Assembly (NCBI GenBank): GCA_946965045.2
Contig: OX337239.1
Location: 372,001 to 436,000, forward strand
Source of the DNA: Epithemia pelagica
Taxonomy: Eukaryota > Bacillariophyta > Bacillariophyceae > Surirellales > Surirellaceae
Reading direction: 5' to 3'
Length of the DNA: 64,000 nucleotides
The notes beneath the pieces were generated by a model, which saw only the letters and a program-made list of their open reading frames with translations, made no database searches and was not told the DNA's origin. Made by a program: the position numbers and the translations under genes. Positions 51,629 through 62,273 of this stretch are shown here, piece by piece; position 1 is the first letter of the stretch, and each line of letters starts with the position of its first letter.

Positions 51629-53098
51629 TTAGATATATATTAATTCAATTAAGAAATTAATATTAAAATGTATGAGTGTCAATAAAAAATTACTATATAT
51701 GCCGGAAATAATTGAACCTATTAATAATGGTATAAAAATACAAAACTCTCTGAAATTTATATCAAAAAATTGTTTAGTATATTGTAACTTTAAATTTCCA
51801 AATACTAAACGATTGAATAGCCATAAACTGTAAGTTGCACTAATAATTAAGCCGGTAGCACTTAACAAAGTTAAAAATATATTGATTTTAAATGATCCAA
51901 TAAAAATTAATAATTCCCCAATAAAATTACCTGTTCCTGGAAAGCCCGTATTAGCTAAACTAAAAAATAAAAAACATAAAGTGAATAATGGCATAACTAA
52001 AGCTAAACCACTATAATATTGTATAATACGAGTTTTATAGCGATCATAAATAACTCCAATAATTGAAAATAAAGCGGATGATACGAAGCCATGATTTATA
52101 CTTTGAAATATTGCGCCCTCCATACCAATAGTATTGTAACTAAAAAGGCCTAGTAATACCAAATTCATGTGAGCAATTGATGTATAAGCAATAACCCTTT
52201 TTAAATCAGACTGTCGAACTGCAGTAAAGGAACCAAATATTACTCCCATAATAACTAAAGTATAAACTAATGGTGTAAAATAAAATGAACCATAAGGAAA
52301 AATTGGTATTGAAAATCGAATAAAACCAAAAGTTCCTAATTTTAACAAAATACCAGCTAAAATAACAGAACCAATGGTTGGGGCTTCAACATGGGCTTCT
52401 GGTAACCATAAATGAAATGGAATCATTGGTACTTTGCTAGCAAATGATAAAAAAAAACTAAACCATAATAATTTTTGTTCATTATATATAAATGAAAAAG
52501 TCAAAAGTAACTGGTAATCAGTGGTACCAATTTGGTCAAGGATATAAATAATGCTAATTAGCATAACAATTGACCCAAAAAGTGTATATAAAAAAAAATA
52601 ATAATTAGCTAAAATTTTACGATTTCGTGAACCCCAAATACCAATGATTAAAAACATTGGAATTAAAATAATTTCAAAAAATATATAAAAAAACAAAATA
52701 TCCAAACAACAAAATACGTTTAATAAACAAAATTCCAAAAAAAGAAAAATGATATAATATTCTTTAAAAAAAAATTGAATGCTTTTCCAGCTTAATATTA
52801 AACAAACTGGAAACAATAAAGTTGTTAATAATAAAAAAATTAACGATATACCATCAATTCCGAGCAAAAAATTTAAATTAAATAATAAAATTAATTTCAA
52901 TTTACAAATAAATTGAAACTTAACACTTGATTTGTCAAAAAAAAGTAGTAAATAAACAAAATTTAAAAAAATTAAACTTGAAATATTTAAAGCTATTAAT
53001 TTAATGAATAGTTTTTGTTTTAATGATGAAAATAAAATTAAAATTATCCCAATAATTGGGAGTAAAATAATAAATAGCAAAATATAATTTAAAACCAT
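51629..53098 (-). CDS. nad4: NADH dehydrogenase subunit 4
   Basis: 489 residues, ATG at 53,098. Antiporter-like subunit of complex I. Motifs: FEIILIPMFLIIGIWGSRNR, PMIPFHLWLPEAHVEAPTIG, KRVIAYTSIAHMNLVLLGL and NTGFPGTGNFIGELLIF. No lesion; normal length. It is preceded by a tRNA-like element and nad9. Confidence 0.97.
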   Translation of the reverse strand: MVLNYILLFIILLPIIGIILILFSSLKQKLFIKLIALNISSLIFLNFVYLLLFFDKSSVKFQFICKLKLILLFNLNFLLGIDGISLIFLLLTTLLFPVCLILSWKSIQFFFKEYYIIFLFLEFCLLNVFCCLDILFFYIFFEIILIPMFLIIGIWGSRNRKILANYYFFLYTLFGSIVMLISIIYILDQIGTTDYQLLLTFSFIYNEQKLLWFSFFLSFASKVPMIPFHLWLPEAHVEAPTIGSVILAGILLKLGTFGFIRFSIPIFPYGSFYFTPLVYTLVIMGVIFGSFTAVRQSDLKRVIAYTSIAHMNLVLLGLFSYNTIGMEGAIFQSINHGFVSSALFSIIGVIYDRYKTRIIQYYSGLALVMPLFTLCFLFFSLANTGFPGTGNFIGELLIFIGSFKINIFLTLLSATGLIISATYSLWLFNRLVFGNLKLQYTKQFFDINFREFCIFIPLLIGSIISGIYSNFLLTLIHFNINFLIELIYI

Positions 53099-53107
53099 AA
53101 AAAATAT

Positions 53108-53173
53108 TGTATTTTATAGGATTTGAACCTATAGTATATCATATAAATATAATGACCAAATAGTTAAAAATAC
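53108..53173 (-). tRNA. tRNA-like element of unclear identity between nad9 and nad4
   Basis: Perfect acceptor GTATTTT/AAAATAC with discriminator A and a regular T arm ATAGGTTCAAATCCTAT. The D loop keeps TTTGG. Only 34 bases lie between acceptor and T arm, about five too few. The best anticodon hairpin (TATAT-TTATATG-ATATA) gives AUA, which no normal tRNA uses. It overlaps the nad9 stop region by 10 bases. Either a degenerate tRNA or a processing signal. Confidence 0.5.
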
Positions 53174-53706
53174 ACATTATTCCATGGTGAGTGAAAATTA
53201 AAAATACGATAATGTTGAGTTAATTCAATTTTTTCATACAGTATTCGATTTTTAGTTAAATTATATTTAGCATCAATAAAGCCTGTTAAAGGAAAATCCT
53301 TTCGTAATGGGAAACCATGAAAACCATAATCAGTTAATAAACGTACCAAATTTTTACGTTTTAAAAAAATAATACCAAACATATCCCATATTTCATTTTC
53401 CCACCAAATTGAACAAATAAATAATTTGCTAATTGAAAAAATCGCTATAATTTCATTAACAATAACTTTAATACGTAACCTATTATTAAATTTTAAAGAT
53501 AAAATTTCATAAATAATAACAAATCGATTTTTATTTTCAGGATAATCGACTCCTGATATACATGTTAATAATTTAAAATAATATTTAAAATGATATTTTA
53601 AAATAGTCAAAATATTAATTAAAATTTTAGAGTTTAAAAAAATACTATACTTTACCGAAAAAAAATACTGAATTTTAATAATTGGAATATCGAAAAAAAT
53701 TAACAT
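53164..53706 (-). CDS. nad9: NADH dehydrogenase subunit 9 (30-kDa)
   Basis: 180 residues, ATG at 53,706. Matrix-arm complex I subunit. Motifs: ISGVDYPENKNRFVIIYEIL, WWENEIWDMFGIIF and LLTDYGFHGFPLRKDFPLTG. Its TAA lies within 10 bases of the tRNA-like element. It is the first gene of the - strand series in this contig. Confidence 0.96.
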   Translation of the reverse strand: MLIFFDIPIIKIQYFFSVKYSIFLNSKILINILTILKYHFKYYFKLLTCISGVDYPENKNRFVIIYEILSLKFNNRLRIKVIVNEIIAIFSISKLFICSIWWENEIWDMFGIIFLKRKNLVRLLTDYGFHGFPLRKDFPLTGFIDAKYNLTKNRILYEKIELTQHYRIFNFHSPWNNVYF

Positions 53707-53729
53707 AAATTATATGTACACTTTAGATA

Positions 53730-54000
53730 ACCCTAAGATCAAAATCATTGATTTCTTATACTATTTTTAAAAATAAAAAACGGATAACCAAAACAGATAA
53801 ATAAAATCATAGGTTATTGCCTATGATTTATGATTTTTTGTGATTTTGATACTAGTTTAATAAAACGAAACAAAACGATAATTAAAATCACTTATTAATT
53901 ATAGGTTATAACTCTTTGCCATTTTCAATTTTTTTAATTTTGGTATAAATTTAAACTTTATTATATACCGAATTTTAAACAGTGTCTTTCAATTATTTTT
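53730..54000. repeat. Degenerate copy of the mitochondrial repeat near contig end
   Basis: Begins ATCAAAATCATTGATTTCTTATAC and keeps the CGGATAACC segment and the first hairpin, here AAATCATAGG/CCTATGATTT with a changed loop. The middle is deleted and the rest decays. To 54,067 I see only AT-rich spacer. Confidence 0.85.
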
Positions 54001-54067
54001 AAAAGTAATTTGTTCAAGTAATACTATTTCAACTAAATAGCTTTAGTAAGGAATGAATTGGTTACTA

Positions 54068-54267
54068 NNNNNNNNNNNNNNNNNNNNNNNNNNNNNNNNN
54101 NNNNNNNNNNNNNNNNNNNNNNNNNNNNNNNNNNNNNNNNNNNNNNNNNNNNNNNNNNNNNNNNNNNNNNNNNNNNNNNNNNNNNNNNNNNNNNNNNNNN
54201 NNNNNNNNNNNNNNNNNNNNNNNNNNNNNNNNNNNNNNNNNNNNNNNNNNNNNNNNNNNNNNNNNNN
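54068..54267. other. Assembly gap of 200 Ns (mitochondrial to nuclear join)
   Basis: Exactly 200 Ns, the same size as the first gap. Composition switches from very AT-rich mitochondrial DNA to balanced nuclear DNA. Confidence 0.98.
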
Positions 54268-55265
54268 TCAAGTACCGAAAACAATCCTGGTGCAAAAGAT
54301 ATTTGTTCGTCCTATTTTCTTTTGTTCAATTCCAATCGCTTATCATATATAGCCAGAAGAAATGAAGGATTTATCCAATCGAACCAGAAGAAACGAAGGC
54401 CACGATGTATTGGGGCTTGGATGTCGTCGATAACACAGATTCGTGCGCATTGAAAAAATGTGAGCACCACCACGGATCGCACGCTCCTTGGATGGGTCGC
54501 CGGATATGATGTAGCGAATGTACATTACAGTACTTATTTGTGTCGAGACCAGAAGCGTGCATGACTCAATATGTACTCCTATTCAACCGATACTACGAAT
54601 GGCTGAACGGACGCAGCAAGATATACAACCAGGCCACGGAATCCTCCTTCCCTCTTTTGTGCCCCGACGCGCGACGTTCGTTGGGGGCATCCCTCCACTC
54701 TCCCCACACAACAGCGGTTCACCATGGTGGTGAGAGAGAGATCTCGAGAGGCATTCCATTCATTGTATTGTTGCGGAACCACTTAACGCAACAACAAGAA
54801 CAACAACAATACAAGGACAACGGCAAAAGCAAGTCGAATTGCGCGTCCACAACAAGTTGTTGTGGAACCCACATCTCTCTCTCTCCTTTTTCCTTTTGTG
54901 TTTTTTTTTGCGATCATAGTTGGAGAGTGTCGCAGTCTCTCTCTCGTTTGCCGAATTCATTCGTTGGTCGCCACACACAAGATACGATCTTGCAAAAAAA
55001 ATATTGCCGTGAGGAGACCGTATCCCATTGAGAGTTTCAGTCTGTGCGTGCTGCTGGGGTGGACTTGGATTCCTTCCAAGTGTTTTGCGTTTTGGTTGTG
55101 GTCATCCAAACAGCTTTTTGGAGACATTACATACTCAATTCAATCCGACATCGCTCCAGGAGAGAGACAACGACTGCGGCTCCGTTTCCTCAACACTACC
55201 ACAACAGACTGGACGTGACAAACGGCCCACCAATCGCCGCCCAGAAACACACACGAGGAAGAGGC
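54268..55265. other. Nuclear region: probable 5' flank of the truncated copy 4, and upstream region of the next gene
   Basis: Bases ~54,285-54,405 resemble the 5' flanks of copies 2 and 3 (GTTCGTCCTATTTTCTTTTG then CCAATC...AACCAGAAG...AAGG), which fits the missing upstream part of copy 4. The remainder holds CA- and CT-rich simple tracts and the leader of the gene at 55,266. A frame is open across 55,044-55,265 from a GTG but contains no ATG. Confidence 0.5.
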
Positions 55266-58200
55266 ATGAGTCGTCGTATGGATCCGAATCGTCGTCCTAG
55301 CAACGGCTTGGATCCATTCGTCGTGAACGACGACAACAAGAACAAGGACAACAACCATGGCCAGTCGCTGGAACGACGATGCGATTCCCCGGTCGAAATT
55401 GTCTTTGAGAATCGTTTGATGGATCAGGAACATGACGAGGATGAAGATCCTCCTTCTGTCTTGTTTGACCCGAAACAGGAGAATGATTTGGACGATAGGA
55501 TCCACCACCACGAGATGTTCTTACAACAATCGACAAGAGTTCCACAGGGCCATCCTCGTCCAGTAGTAGTCGAACCGAACATGGATGGTGACGAGACAGA
55601 AAATGATAGCAACGACGACCACCACGACAAGAATGACGAAACAGACCTGGACCAGCAGCACACCGACCAGAATGAGCCACAAGAAGAGCAACAAGAAGAA
55701 CAAAAACAATCACCATCACCAGTCAACGACTCTATTCTTGGTATTCCAGAGCCGCAACCTGGAGAGACTGGGCAAACCCTCGTGGTGGATCCAGACGTGT
55801 TGGTGGCTTGTTCGTCTTCTGCTGCTGCTGCGGCTGCTGCTACTGGTGCTTCTTTGTTGCGACAGGACGAAGCACATAGCAATGGATTGGTTCCCACCAG
55901 AATCCATTCTCTTCTTCCTCTTTCCGACGCTTCACCTCCTCCCCTATTGTTACTAGCCAACTATCCCTTTTGGCAAGACTACAACCACCACCAACAAGAC
56001 GACGGCGAAGAGACGGAAATTGTCTTTGAACGCATCACCCCATTGACTACTAACATCATGGACGCAAAACCTTCGAGCAAAGAAGATGATCTTGCATACA
56101 CCAATCCAGAGGATGAACTCCATGACAACAACAACAACAACAAGAGCATGGCGACAGTCCCCCCAACCACCACTAATGACGGCAGTGTGGAATCATTCGA
56201 TGGAACTGCTCCGACATTGCATCCTCGACCAAACCACCAAGGGGCCTTTTATTCTGGATCCTCCATTCTCGAGAGTCAACAAACGGTATTCTATAGGGAT
56301 TCCATGATTGGTGCCGCCTTGGAAAAGGGTATTTCCTTGGACCCCGTCTTTTACGATCCTGCGGCACCGACTTCAGTATCCACCGCGGCTGCCTCCAACA
56401 GCAACCGGTCCCACCCCTACCACAAAAAGTGCTCGAGTGGCACCCCGACCACCACTCATACCACCTCCTCGTCGGTAGGACGAGGTCGTTCGGGAGGAGT
56501 GGCGGTGGGACTCAGTGAGAATATCATGGTCTTGCCCGTTTGTCGGCAATACATTGAAGATCGCGTCTCGGGCTTTTCCTATGTCCCCAAGGTGTATCGA
56601 GGCTTGCCCGATGCCGGTGGAACCTTTCATTATCATGATCATGACACCAATCCGACCGATTGTCGCAATCGACCTCCACACTTTTTGTGTTATTTGCCAC
56701 CCTGTGTCCGGAAATGTCCCGGTGTTTTGGAACAAAATGCCATTTGTGAATGGGTGGGCAAATGGGGCTTTCATCGGTACTTTAAAAATCGACACAAGGC
56801 CCGACGACGCATCTTTTTTATTGGCTTTACCTTTAATTTGATTGCCCTTGGCTTGACGGTCGTGTCGGCCATGGCTGGGTCTCGGAATTTTACATTGCTC
56901 ACCCATACCTCCTTTACCCGAGGACGTGCTCAAGTCTTTGAAAAGTCTAGTAATAGCGTACCTGTTTCGTCGTCCCTGTCCGAAACGCAATCCATACAAC
57001 AACAACAAGATCCAGCAGGGCTTTGGGAGTTGCAAGGAACCGTGACGATTGATATTGGATTTCGGGCCTTGGCACGATACGATCCGGATGGTGTGAGCGA
57101 TGATATCGATCGTAGTGACGACCAAGAATTTATCATTACACTCAACAACTTTTGTGAGAATCCGCAAGCTACCAGTAACACCGAGCAAGGCATGGAAATC
57201 AAAGAGTTGCTGGAACAAGAATTGTGTGGTACCTGTCGAGGCAGTTCGCAGTCCTTTGTTTTGAGCAGTATTATCAACATCATTATCATTTTGCGCAACA
57301 TGTTTTCCGATATCACCCGCATGTATCCCAATTACGATTTGAATTGTCCCAATTTTTACGGAAGTCTCATGGCCACTGTCAGTGTCATTCTCGGTGTCTA
57401 CACTGCCTTTGCCTATCAAGCACGATGTCAAACGAATTTGCAGTCTGAATTTTACTGGTATGGTAGCAGTGACAATGCAACCTCTGTGAATTTTGACGAA
57501 TTGAACGAGAATGATGGATTTGTCAATATGAAAGTTACGTTTGACTGGTACAATGGACCCGGCTTGAATTGTTTGATTACAGCTACCTTTTTGAAAATCA
57601 TGGACACGATTGCCAACTACATGGTGCCGACACCAACCATTACTCGCAGTTGGGAGGAACAGCAAGATTACGAATTGGAATTTGGAACCCGTCTGGATGG
57701 CGAGCAGTCGGCTCACCTGATGACCGTCACACGACAGCAAGGAGTGGAATGGATTGCCAACGATACCAATGATGACGACGAGTATCAAACCTACAACAAG
57801 TCGCCGGCCGTTCTGGCACGACAGTGCAAACAACGAGAACAACAGCAGCGACAGCAAGAGCTGGAGAAACAAAAACCAAGTGAGCATCTCGCCTCCCGGA
57901 GCGCCAGCGAGGATGAGAATGATCCAGAGATTGGAGCTTCCAATCGACCCGTCGAGGATGAGGAGGACGGGACACTACAGCTTTCCATGCGCACCACTCG
58001 GTCACAAAACAAGGAGGATAGATCAGTGACGGGTTCCTCTACAACCCCCTCTGTGATTCGGGATTCGGCGTCCAAGTCATTGACCCCTGACATTCCCCAT
58101 GTGGACTCCAACGATTCGTGGGAAGCTCGAAGAAGCCGGTTTAAACGAAGAGAAAAGTCGCTCTCCGATGACGACCTCGATGAGCTGGACCAGCTAGATG

Positions 58201-58376
58201 ACTACGAGGACAGCGACAAGGACATGATGGATGGCAGCCGCACAAGGACAAGCATCCAGCAACAGAATGTAGAAGACGATGTGCTCGTGGGACCAGGTGC
58301 TATTGGAGGAAACAATGGTGGGGAGTGGAGGAATCAATCTACTTTGCAAAGCGCGATGGAAAATGCCACTTGGTGA
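55266..58376 (+). CDS. Four-helix membrane protein with long disordered arms
   Basis: 1,036 residues from the first in-frame ATG at 55,266 (MSRRMDPNRR). Residues 1 to ~415 are disordered and rich in Asp, Glu, Asn, Gln and His. A conserved-looking block follows (NIMVLPVCRQYIEDRV, then LCYLPPCVRKCPGVLE). Four hydrophobic helices lie at about 512-536, 661-681, 698-718 and 765-786, with a ~120-residue loop between helices 1 and 2 that holds a GLW and three cysteines (NFCEN, LCGTCRG). The tail is charged with an acidic cluster (DDDLDELDQLDDYEDSD). Topology resembles claudin/PMP22-type tetraspans, but I cannot assign the family. No intron is needed to read it. Confidence 0.8.
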   Translation: MSRRMDPNRRPSNGLDPFVVNDDNKNKDNNHGQSLERRCDSPVEIVFENRLMDQEHDEDEDPPSVLFDPKQENDLDDRIHHHEMFLQQSTRVPQGHPRPVVVEPNMDGDETENDSNDDHHDKNDETDLDQQHTDQNEPQEEQQEEQKQSPSPVNDSILGIPEPQPGETGQTLVVDPDVLVACSSSAAAAAAATGASLLRQDEAHSNGLVPTRIHSLLPLSDASPPPLLLLANYPFWQDYNHHQQDDGEETEIVFERITPLTTNIMDAKPSSKEDDLAYTNPEDELHDNNNNNKSMATVPPTTTNDGSVESFDGTAPTLHPRPNHQGAFYSGSSILESQQTVFYRDSMIGAALEKGISLDPVFYDPAAPTSVSTAAASNSNRSHPYHKKCSSGTPTTTHTTSSSVGRGRSGGVAVGLSENIMVLPVCRQYIEDRVSGFSYVPKVYRGLPDAGGTFHYHDHDTNPTDCRNRPPHFLCYLPPCVRKCPGVLEQNAICEWVGKWGFHRYFKNRHKARRRIFFIGFTFNLIALGLTVVSAMAGSRNFTLLTHTSFTRGRAQVFEKSSNSVPVSSSLSETQSIQQQQDPAGLWELQGTVTIDIGFRALARYDPDGVSDDIDRSDDQEFIITLNNFCENPQATSNTEQGMEIKELLEQELCGTCRGSSQSFVLSSIINIIIILRNMFSDITRMYPNYDLNCPNFYGSLMATVSVILGVYTAFAYQARCQTNLQSEFYWYGSSDNATSVNFDELNENDGFVNMKVTFDWYNGPGLNCLITATFLKIMDTIANYMVPTPTITRSWEEQQDYELEFGTRLDGEQSAHLMTVTRQQGVEWIANDTNDDDEYQTYNKSPAVLARQCKQREQQQRQQELEKQKPSEHLASRSASEDENDPEIGASNRPVEDEEDGTLQLSMRTTRSQNKEDRSVTGSSTTPSVIRDSASKSLTPDIPHVDSNDSWEARRSRFKRREKSLSDDDLDELDQLDDYEDSDKDMMDGSRTRTSIQQQNVEDDVLVGPGAIGGNNGGEWRNQSTLQSAMENATW

Positions 58377-59561
58377 GGGTGTAAACGAACATGAGACAGT
58401 AATCGCAAGGCTGGCCTCTACTTCCCAAGGCAAGTACTACATGACTCTTCATGCCTGGCTTTACATATCGCGTTTCTGCCTTTCGTGGGAGTGTTCAAAG
58501 ACGACTAACAAGCACCTAGGCTCTGAATCATCCCAAGTACAACATCGGGAGCAAGGGTGAATTGTGGAAGAATGTGTTTCCCGGCACCAGATATGTTGCG
58601 CGAAAGTTTCGGGTACATCGACTTCGATTTCGACAGAATGTAGCGATCTTTGGATTCGATTGCATCTACCAGAAGAATCTCTGTCGGGCCAATTGCATCT
58701 ATGTGAGTGCCCAAAAGTCTAATATCTGCACTCTTCAGCCATCGCAATCCGCAGGCTTTCCTATAGACAACCATGCTACGAATCCGAAGGTGAGAGGCCA
58801 GAGGCTATCGCTCGATCGAACTCAGACGGAAAAGGCGAGACTTAATAGGAGGTACCAATGATATATTTATCCTATTCCGTGTCTATACAGCGCATGGAGA
58901 GTTGGAATTGGTGACTAGAAACTGGACCATTACGCGTTCACAACATCCGAACCCATCCAGGGCGAGCGAATCTGACAGATTCTCCTTAAGGCATCCCTCC
59001 AAAGCGACTGAACAGCGACAGTCTTAAGACGTTCTGGACTAAATTTTCAGATGTCTCATTGTCTTTACGTGACACAATTCATGTCTCATCGGGAATCATG
59101 TTCCAGCGTCCAATGCGACCGATTTGGCTATGCGTACTACTCCAAAAACGAACTCACATAATTCGGAACCCTTGAAGAACCGTGGCAATGTTAAACCCGC
59201 AATCACATTTCTCGATTTGGGAACTTGGGTTCTGCACAGAGACAAAGACAATGTGGAGTGATGCAGGGTTCGACCCGACCTTTCTACACTGACTTGGTAC
59301 TCTGCTATGGCTGTCCTTTTGATCAAGCCATCACCATCACCTCTCATTCATTTCTTCTGAGCAGAGTTGATAATTGGAATCGGTTTCCCTCCACAAAAAA
59401 GGAAACCAATCTTGGCAGGACCACCGGGAAAACCAAAACGTGTGTTTGTGTGGGCGTGTGGTTGTGATAGCGTTATTGTTGTTGTTTTCGCTTCGTGATC
59501 AAACCGAGTATTGCGTTCTATCCAACAAAGCAACCAACAAACCAAGACAACCCGCATCAGC
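58377..59561. other. Nuclear intergenic region
   Basis: Lies between the membrane-protein gene and the serine-rich gene, about 1.2 kb. It should include the terminator of the former and promoter of the latter. I see no conserved reading frame and no repeat. Confidence 0.5.
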
Positions 59562-61931
59562 ATGTTTCTGAATGTATCGAGCGCCGCGCGCTTGGGCGAG
59601 GCCATTGCGGCCAAGGAAATGAGACGAAATGGAGGTAGTGTTTCATCCAAGAAGACTTCATCAAGCACATCGAAGAGCGGTAGTAGCGTAAGCAAGAAGA
59701 AAAAGATTTCATCATCTTCCTCGGTTGCATCGTCGTCCATGAAGGCACAACAACCCAAGGGGGGTTCTTCACAGTCTCTCAAATCTGCATCGGCACATTC
59801 CAAAACATCCAAGAGCATCAAGAGTAGTACTAGCAGCCAAAAGGTACATCCCACCAAATCGACCAGCGCAGGAAGTGGAGATCGATTGTCCATCTTTCTG
59901 AGCAAAGGCGGAGCAGGCAAAAAGAGTTCCACCAAGAGTCAACAACTACTCAGAAATGCCTTGGATGAGTCCTCCACTTCCACATTGACTACGTGCCAAT
60001 CCACTTCGCTTCATTCCGACTCCTCCCTGCTCAACTTGCTCGATCAAAAACTGATTGGAGAACTCGAGTCAGAAGCTCCAGCCAGCCGTCCTGTTCCCCA
60101 GAAAGGATCTGCCAAGAAAGATAGTTTGCCATCCACCATCTCGTCCTTTACTGCGAAATCAAGACAAGCTCCCACATCCAGGATAACTTCTTCATCCTCA
60201 TCCGGGAAGGCCCAAGGCAAGTCCCAACAGACTCCCAAAGATTCGCGACGTGGAGCGACTCCCATGCGAGGAATCAGACCATTTTTTTCTCAGTCGTCCT
60301 CCAATCCAGCAGCCGATGACACGATGAGTGTGACGAGTACTCGAAGTGCCCCTTCCGCCATGGGAGGAGGAGGAAGAGGCAAGAACACGGAATCTCCCAC
60401 ACAGCGTCCGGCTGCCCGAAGAGGATCCATTGTGATTCAGCCCCAGCAGCCTCCCTCTCGTGCCACATCCGACAAAGAAGAACCACCAAATGATCGCCGT
60501 CCCGCAAGCATGGTCCGCGTTCCCCAAGTTCTTGATGATGATTCACGTGTTGTGGATGGTAGAGGGTCCATGGTTCAGCACCAAAGCCCACCATTTCAAC
60601 AAGAAGCATCATCCAGAGCCACGGATCATCGCCCCCGAAGTCGTAGTATGCCTCCCCGAAGGGGTTCGGCAACCGTCTATTCACCTCCTGGGCCAACCCA
60701 CATTCAATCCAATCCCATTCATTGGTCCGAAACGGTTGCATCTGCTACGAATCAAGGCGGTGAAGAGAACCTGACTTTGCCATTCATGGATTCCCCCATG
60801 AAACAACCACACGAACAACAACAGGAGGTCCTGACTTCTCCTCGCCAGCACACGCTGATTCGAAGCCGTAGCATGTCCATGATCAATCGAAGAGGATCCT
60901 TGTCCTCAAACGATGAAGAAGAAAAACAAGGGGACGCATCTCTTGCTGCCGCTCTGGAAGCCTCCTCGAACCACACCAACACACTGGAGGAATCCGTCAG
61001 TGGCAGTTTTCCCACAAGTAGGATGCCCATGAACCATACCAATGCCAGCATGGATGATGAAGAAACCATTCACGGCTTTTCTGCTTCTTCCGATGAGGAT
61101 AAGGAAAGTATCCCAAGTTCCGAGGATTCCGTGGACCCGGCGGAGCGCATCCAGCCGTCCTCCAATCATCATCACCATCATATACAGCGTCGAACCCCTC
61201 GTCGGACCATGGCTCGAACCAATTCTACGGGAGCCTTGACCGATATGGTCCTTCCATCGGCCGAAAACCTCCTCTTGTCTGTCTCGTGGAGCAAGCCACT
61301 TCGCAGTTGTCTGGTACGAGATACTGCCTTGATGAGGAACCGCAAGGCGCATCACCGCGTGGTGATTGATGAAAGCAAGAATTTGCACTACGAACGGTTG
61401 CTCCCCATTTCCAAAAAGGAAGCCGAAACCTGCTGGTTTACCTTCAAGGAATGCAAGCAAATGAAGGCCGATACATCCTCCTATGCCTTTCGGTCGGCTC
61501 GGTATCTGGCGAATCAAGATCCCAATGAGATGCAAAACGCATTGGCCATGGGATACAAGACCTGTTGTGAGACGCTCGAACCCTTGACCAAGGCACAAGT
61601 CGGTCTCATCAAAAAGTGTCTGGAACAAAGTCGTTCGACTGGATTGGAACAAGTCTTGATTGAATCCATCAAGTTGATTAGCCATGACAAGAAACTTCGT
61701 CGTCAAAAAATGTTGGCCATGGTGGCGTACCGAAGCACGATATCAGCCGAGTTGAGCGAGGACGAACAAGCTGAGATGGTGCGACAAAAGTGCGCCGAAC
61801 TCAGTCGTCCGGGAGAATTGTTTGCCTTGGCCATTGGTCAAGCCCAACAACAACAAGTCCATCGTTCGGGCGAATCGGGACACACAAAGGCGGCTCGTCG
61901 ACCTTCTCTCTGGGATCGTCTACGAGCGTAG
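59562..61931 (+). CDS. Serine-rich protein with conserved C-terminal domain (copy A)
   Basis: 789 residues from the ATG at 59,562 (MFLNVSSAARLGEA). Residues ~25-520 are low-complexity Ser/Lys/Gln/Pro-rich with repeated basic phosphorylation-type motifs (RRGS occurs at least five times, also RSRSMPPRRGS and RSRSMSMINRRGS). A His run (NHHHHH) precedes the folded part. Residues ~565-789 look folded: SVSWSKPLRSCLVRD, CWFTFKECKQMKAD, a helical region, and the basic end RRPSLWDRLRA. I do not recognise the domain. RRxS sites suggest regulation by basophilic kinases (inference). Its 3' half is duplicated in tandem downstream. Confidence 0.75.
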   Translation: MFLNVSSAARLGEAIAAKEMRRNGGSVSSKKTSSSTSKSGSSVSKKKKISSSSSVASSSMKAQQPKGGSSQSLKSASAHSKTSKSIKSSTSSQKVHPTKSTSAGSGDRLSIFLSKGGAGKKSSTKSQQLLRNALDESSTSTLTTCQSTSLHSDSSLLNLLDQKLIGELESEAPASRPVPQKGSAKKDSLPSTISSFTAKSRQAPTSRITSSSSSGKAQGKSQQTPKDSRRGATPMRGIRPFFSQSSSNPAADDTMSVTSTRSAPSAMGGGGRGKNTESPTQRPAARRGSIVIQPQQPPSRATSDKEEPPNDRRPASMVRVPQVLDDDSRVVDGRGSMVQHQSPPFQQEASSRATDHRPRSRSMPPRRGSATVYSPPGPTHIQSNPIHWSETVASATNQGGEENLTLPFMDSPMKQPHEQQQEVLTSPRQHTLIRSRSMSMINRRGSLSSNDEEEKQGDASLAAALEASSNHTNTLEESVSGSFPTSRMPMNHTNASMDDEETIHGFSASSDEDKESIPSSEDSVDPAERIQPSSNHHHHHIQRRTPRRTMARTNSTGALTDMVLPSAENLLLSVSWSKPLRSCLVRDTALMRNRKAHHRVVIDESKNLHYERLLPISKKEAETCWFTFKECKQMKADTSSYAFRSARYLANQDPNEMQNALAMGYKTCCETLEPLTKAQVGLIKKCLEQSRSTGLEQVLIESIKLISHDKKLRRQKMLAMVAYRSTISAELSEDEQAEMVRQKCAELSRPGELFALAIGQAQQQQVHRSGESGHTKAARRPSLWDRLRA

Positions 61932-62273
61932 TAGATCGCATGCCTATATGAACTTGTGGCGAACGGCCACAGGTATTCTCCCCTCAGATAACACTATATA
62001 CTTGTTCTTAGAGAGGCTGGACAAATCTTGTCTCGCGCGAACTTTCCATAGACGAACCAAATGAATTTCCTTCTCGTTCCTCTCGTACATTCCCCGACTC
62101 AATATTGTAGGTTTCACCAAAAAAGATGGTAAAACGTCAGACAAATTGGCGAGAGAGAGATTGGCGTGATCGGAACCAAGAAACAACAGATGCTGGCAAA
62201 CAGAGGACCAAAACCATATGCGTCTCTCTGATCTGCTGCCAGTACCCGCAATGAAAACATCGCAATTGGATCC
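61932..62273. other. 3' flank of copy A, repeated after copy B
   Basis: This stretch recurs at 63,207-63,516 with small indels; both begin TAGTAGATCGCA and contain GATAACACTATATACTTGT and AACAACAGATGCTGGCAAAC. It is part of the tandem duplication and probably carries the terminator. No gene seen. Confidence 0.7.

Noticed and set aside
54540-55031. A 163-codon + strand frame as a gene.
   Set aside because: It starts at GTG, spans simple-sequence tracts and overlaps the likely leader of the gene at 55,266.
56373-57887. A 504-codon - strand frame.
   Set aside because: It is fully antisense to the membrane-protein gene and reads as its shadow; the + strand has helices and consistent codon use.
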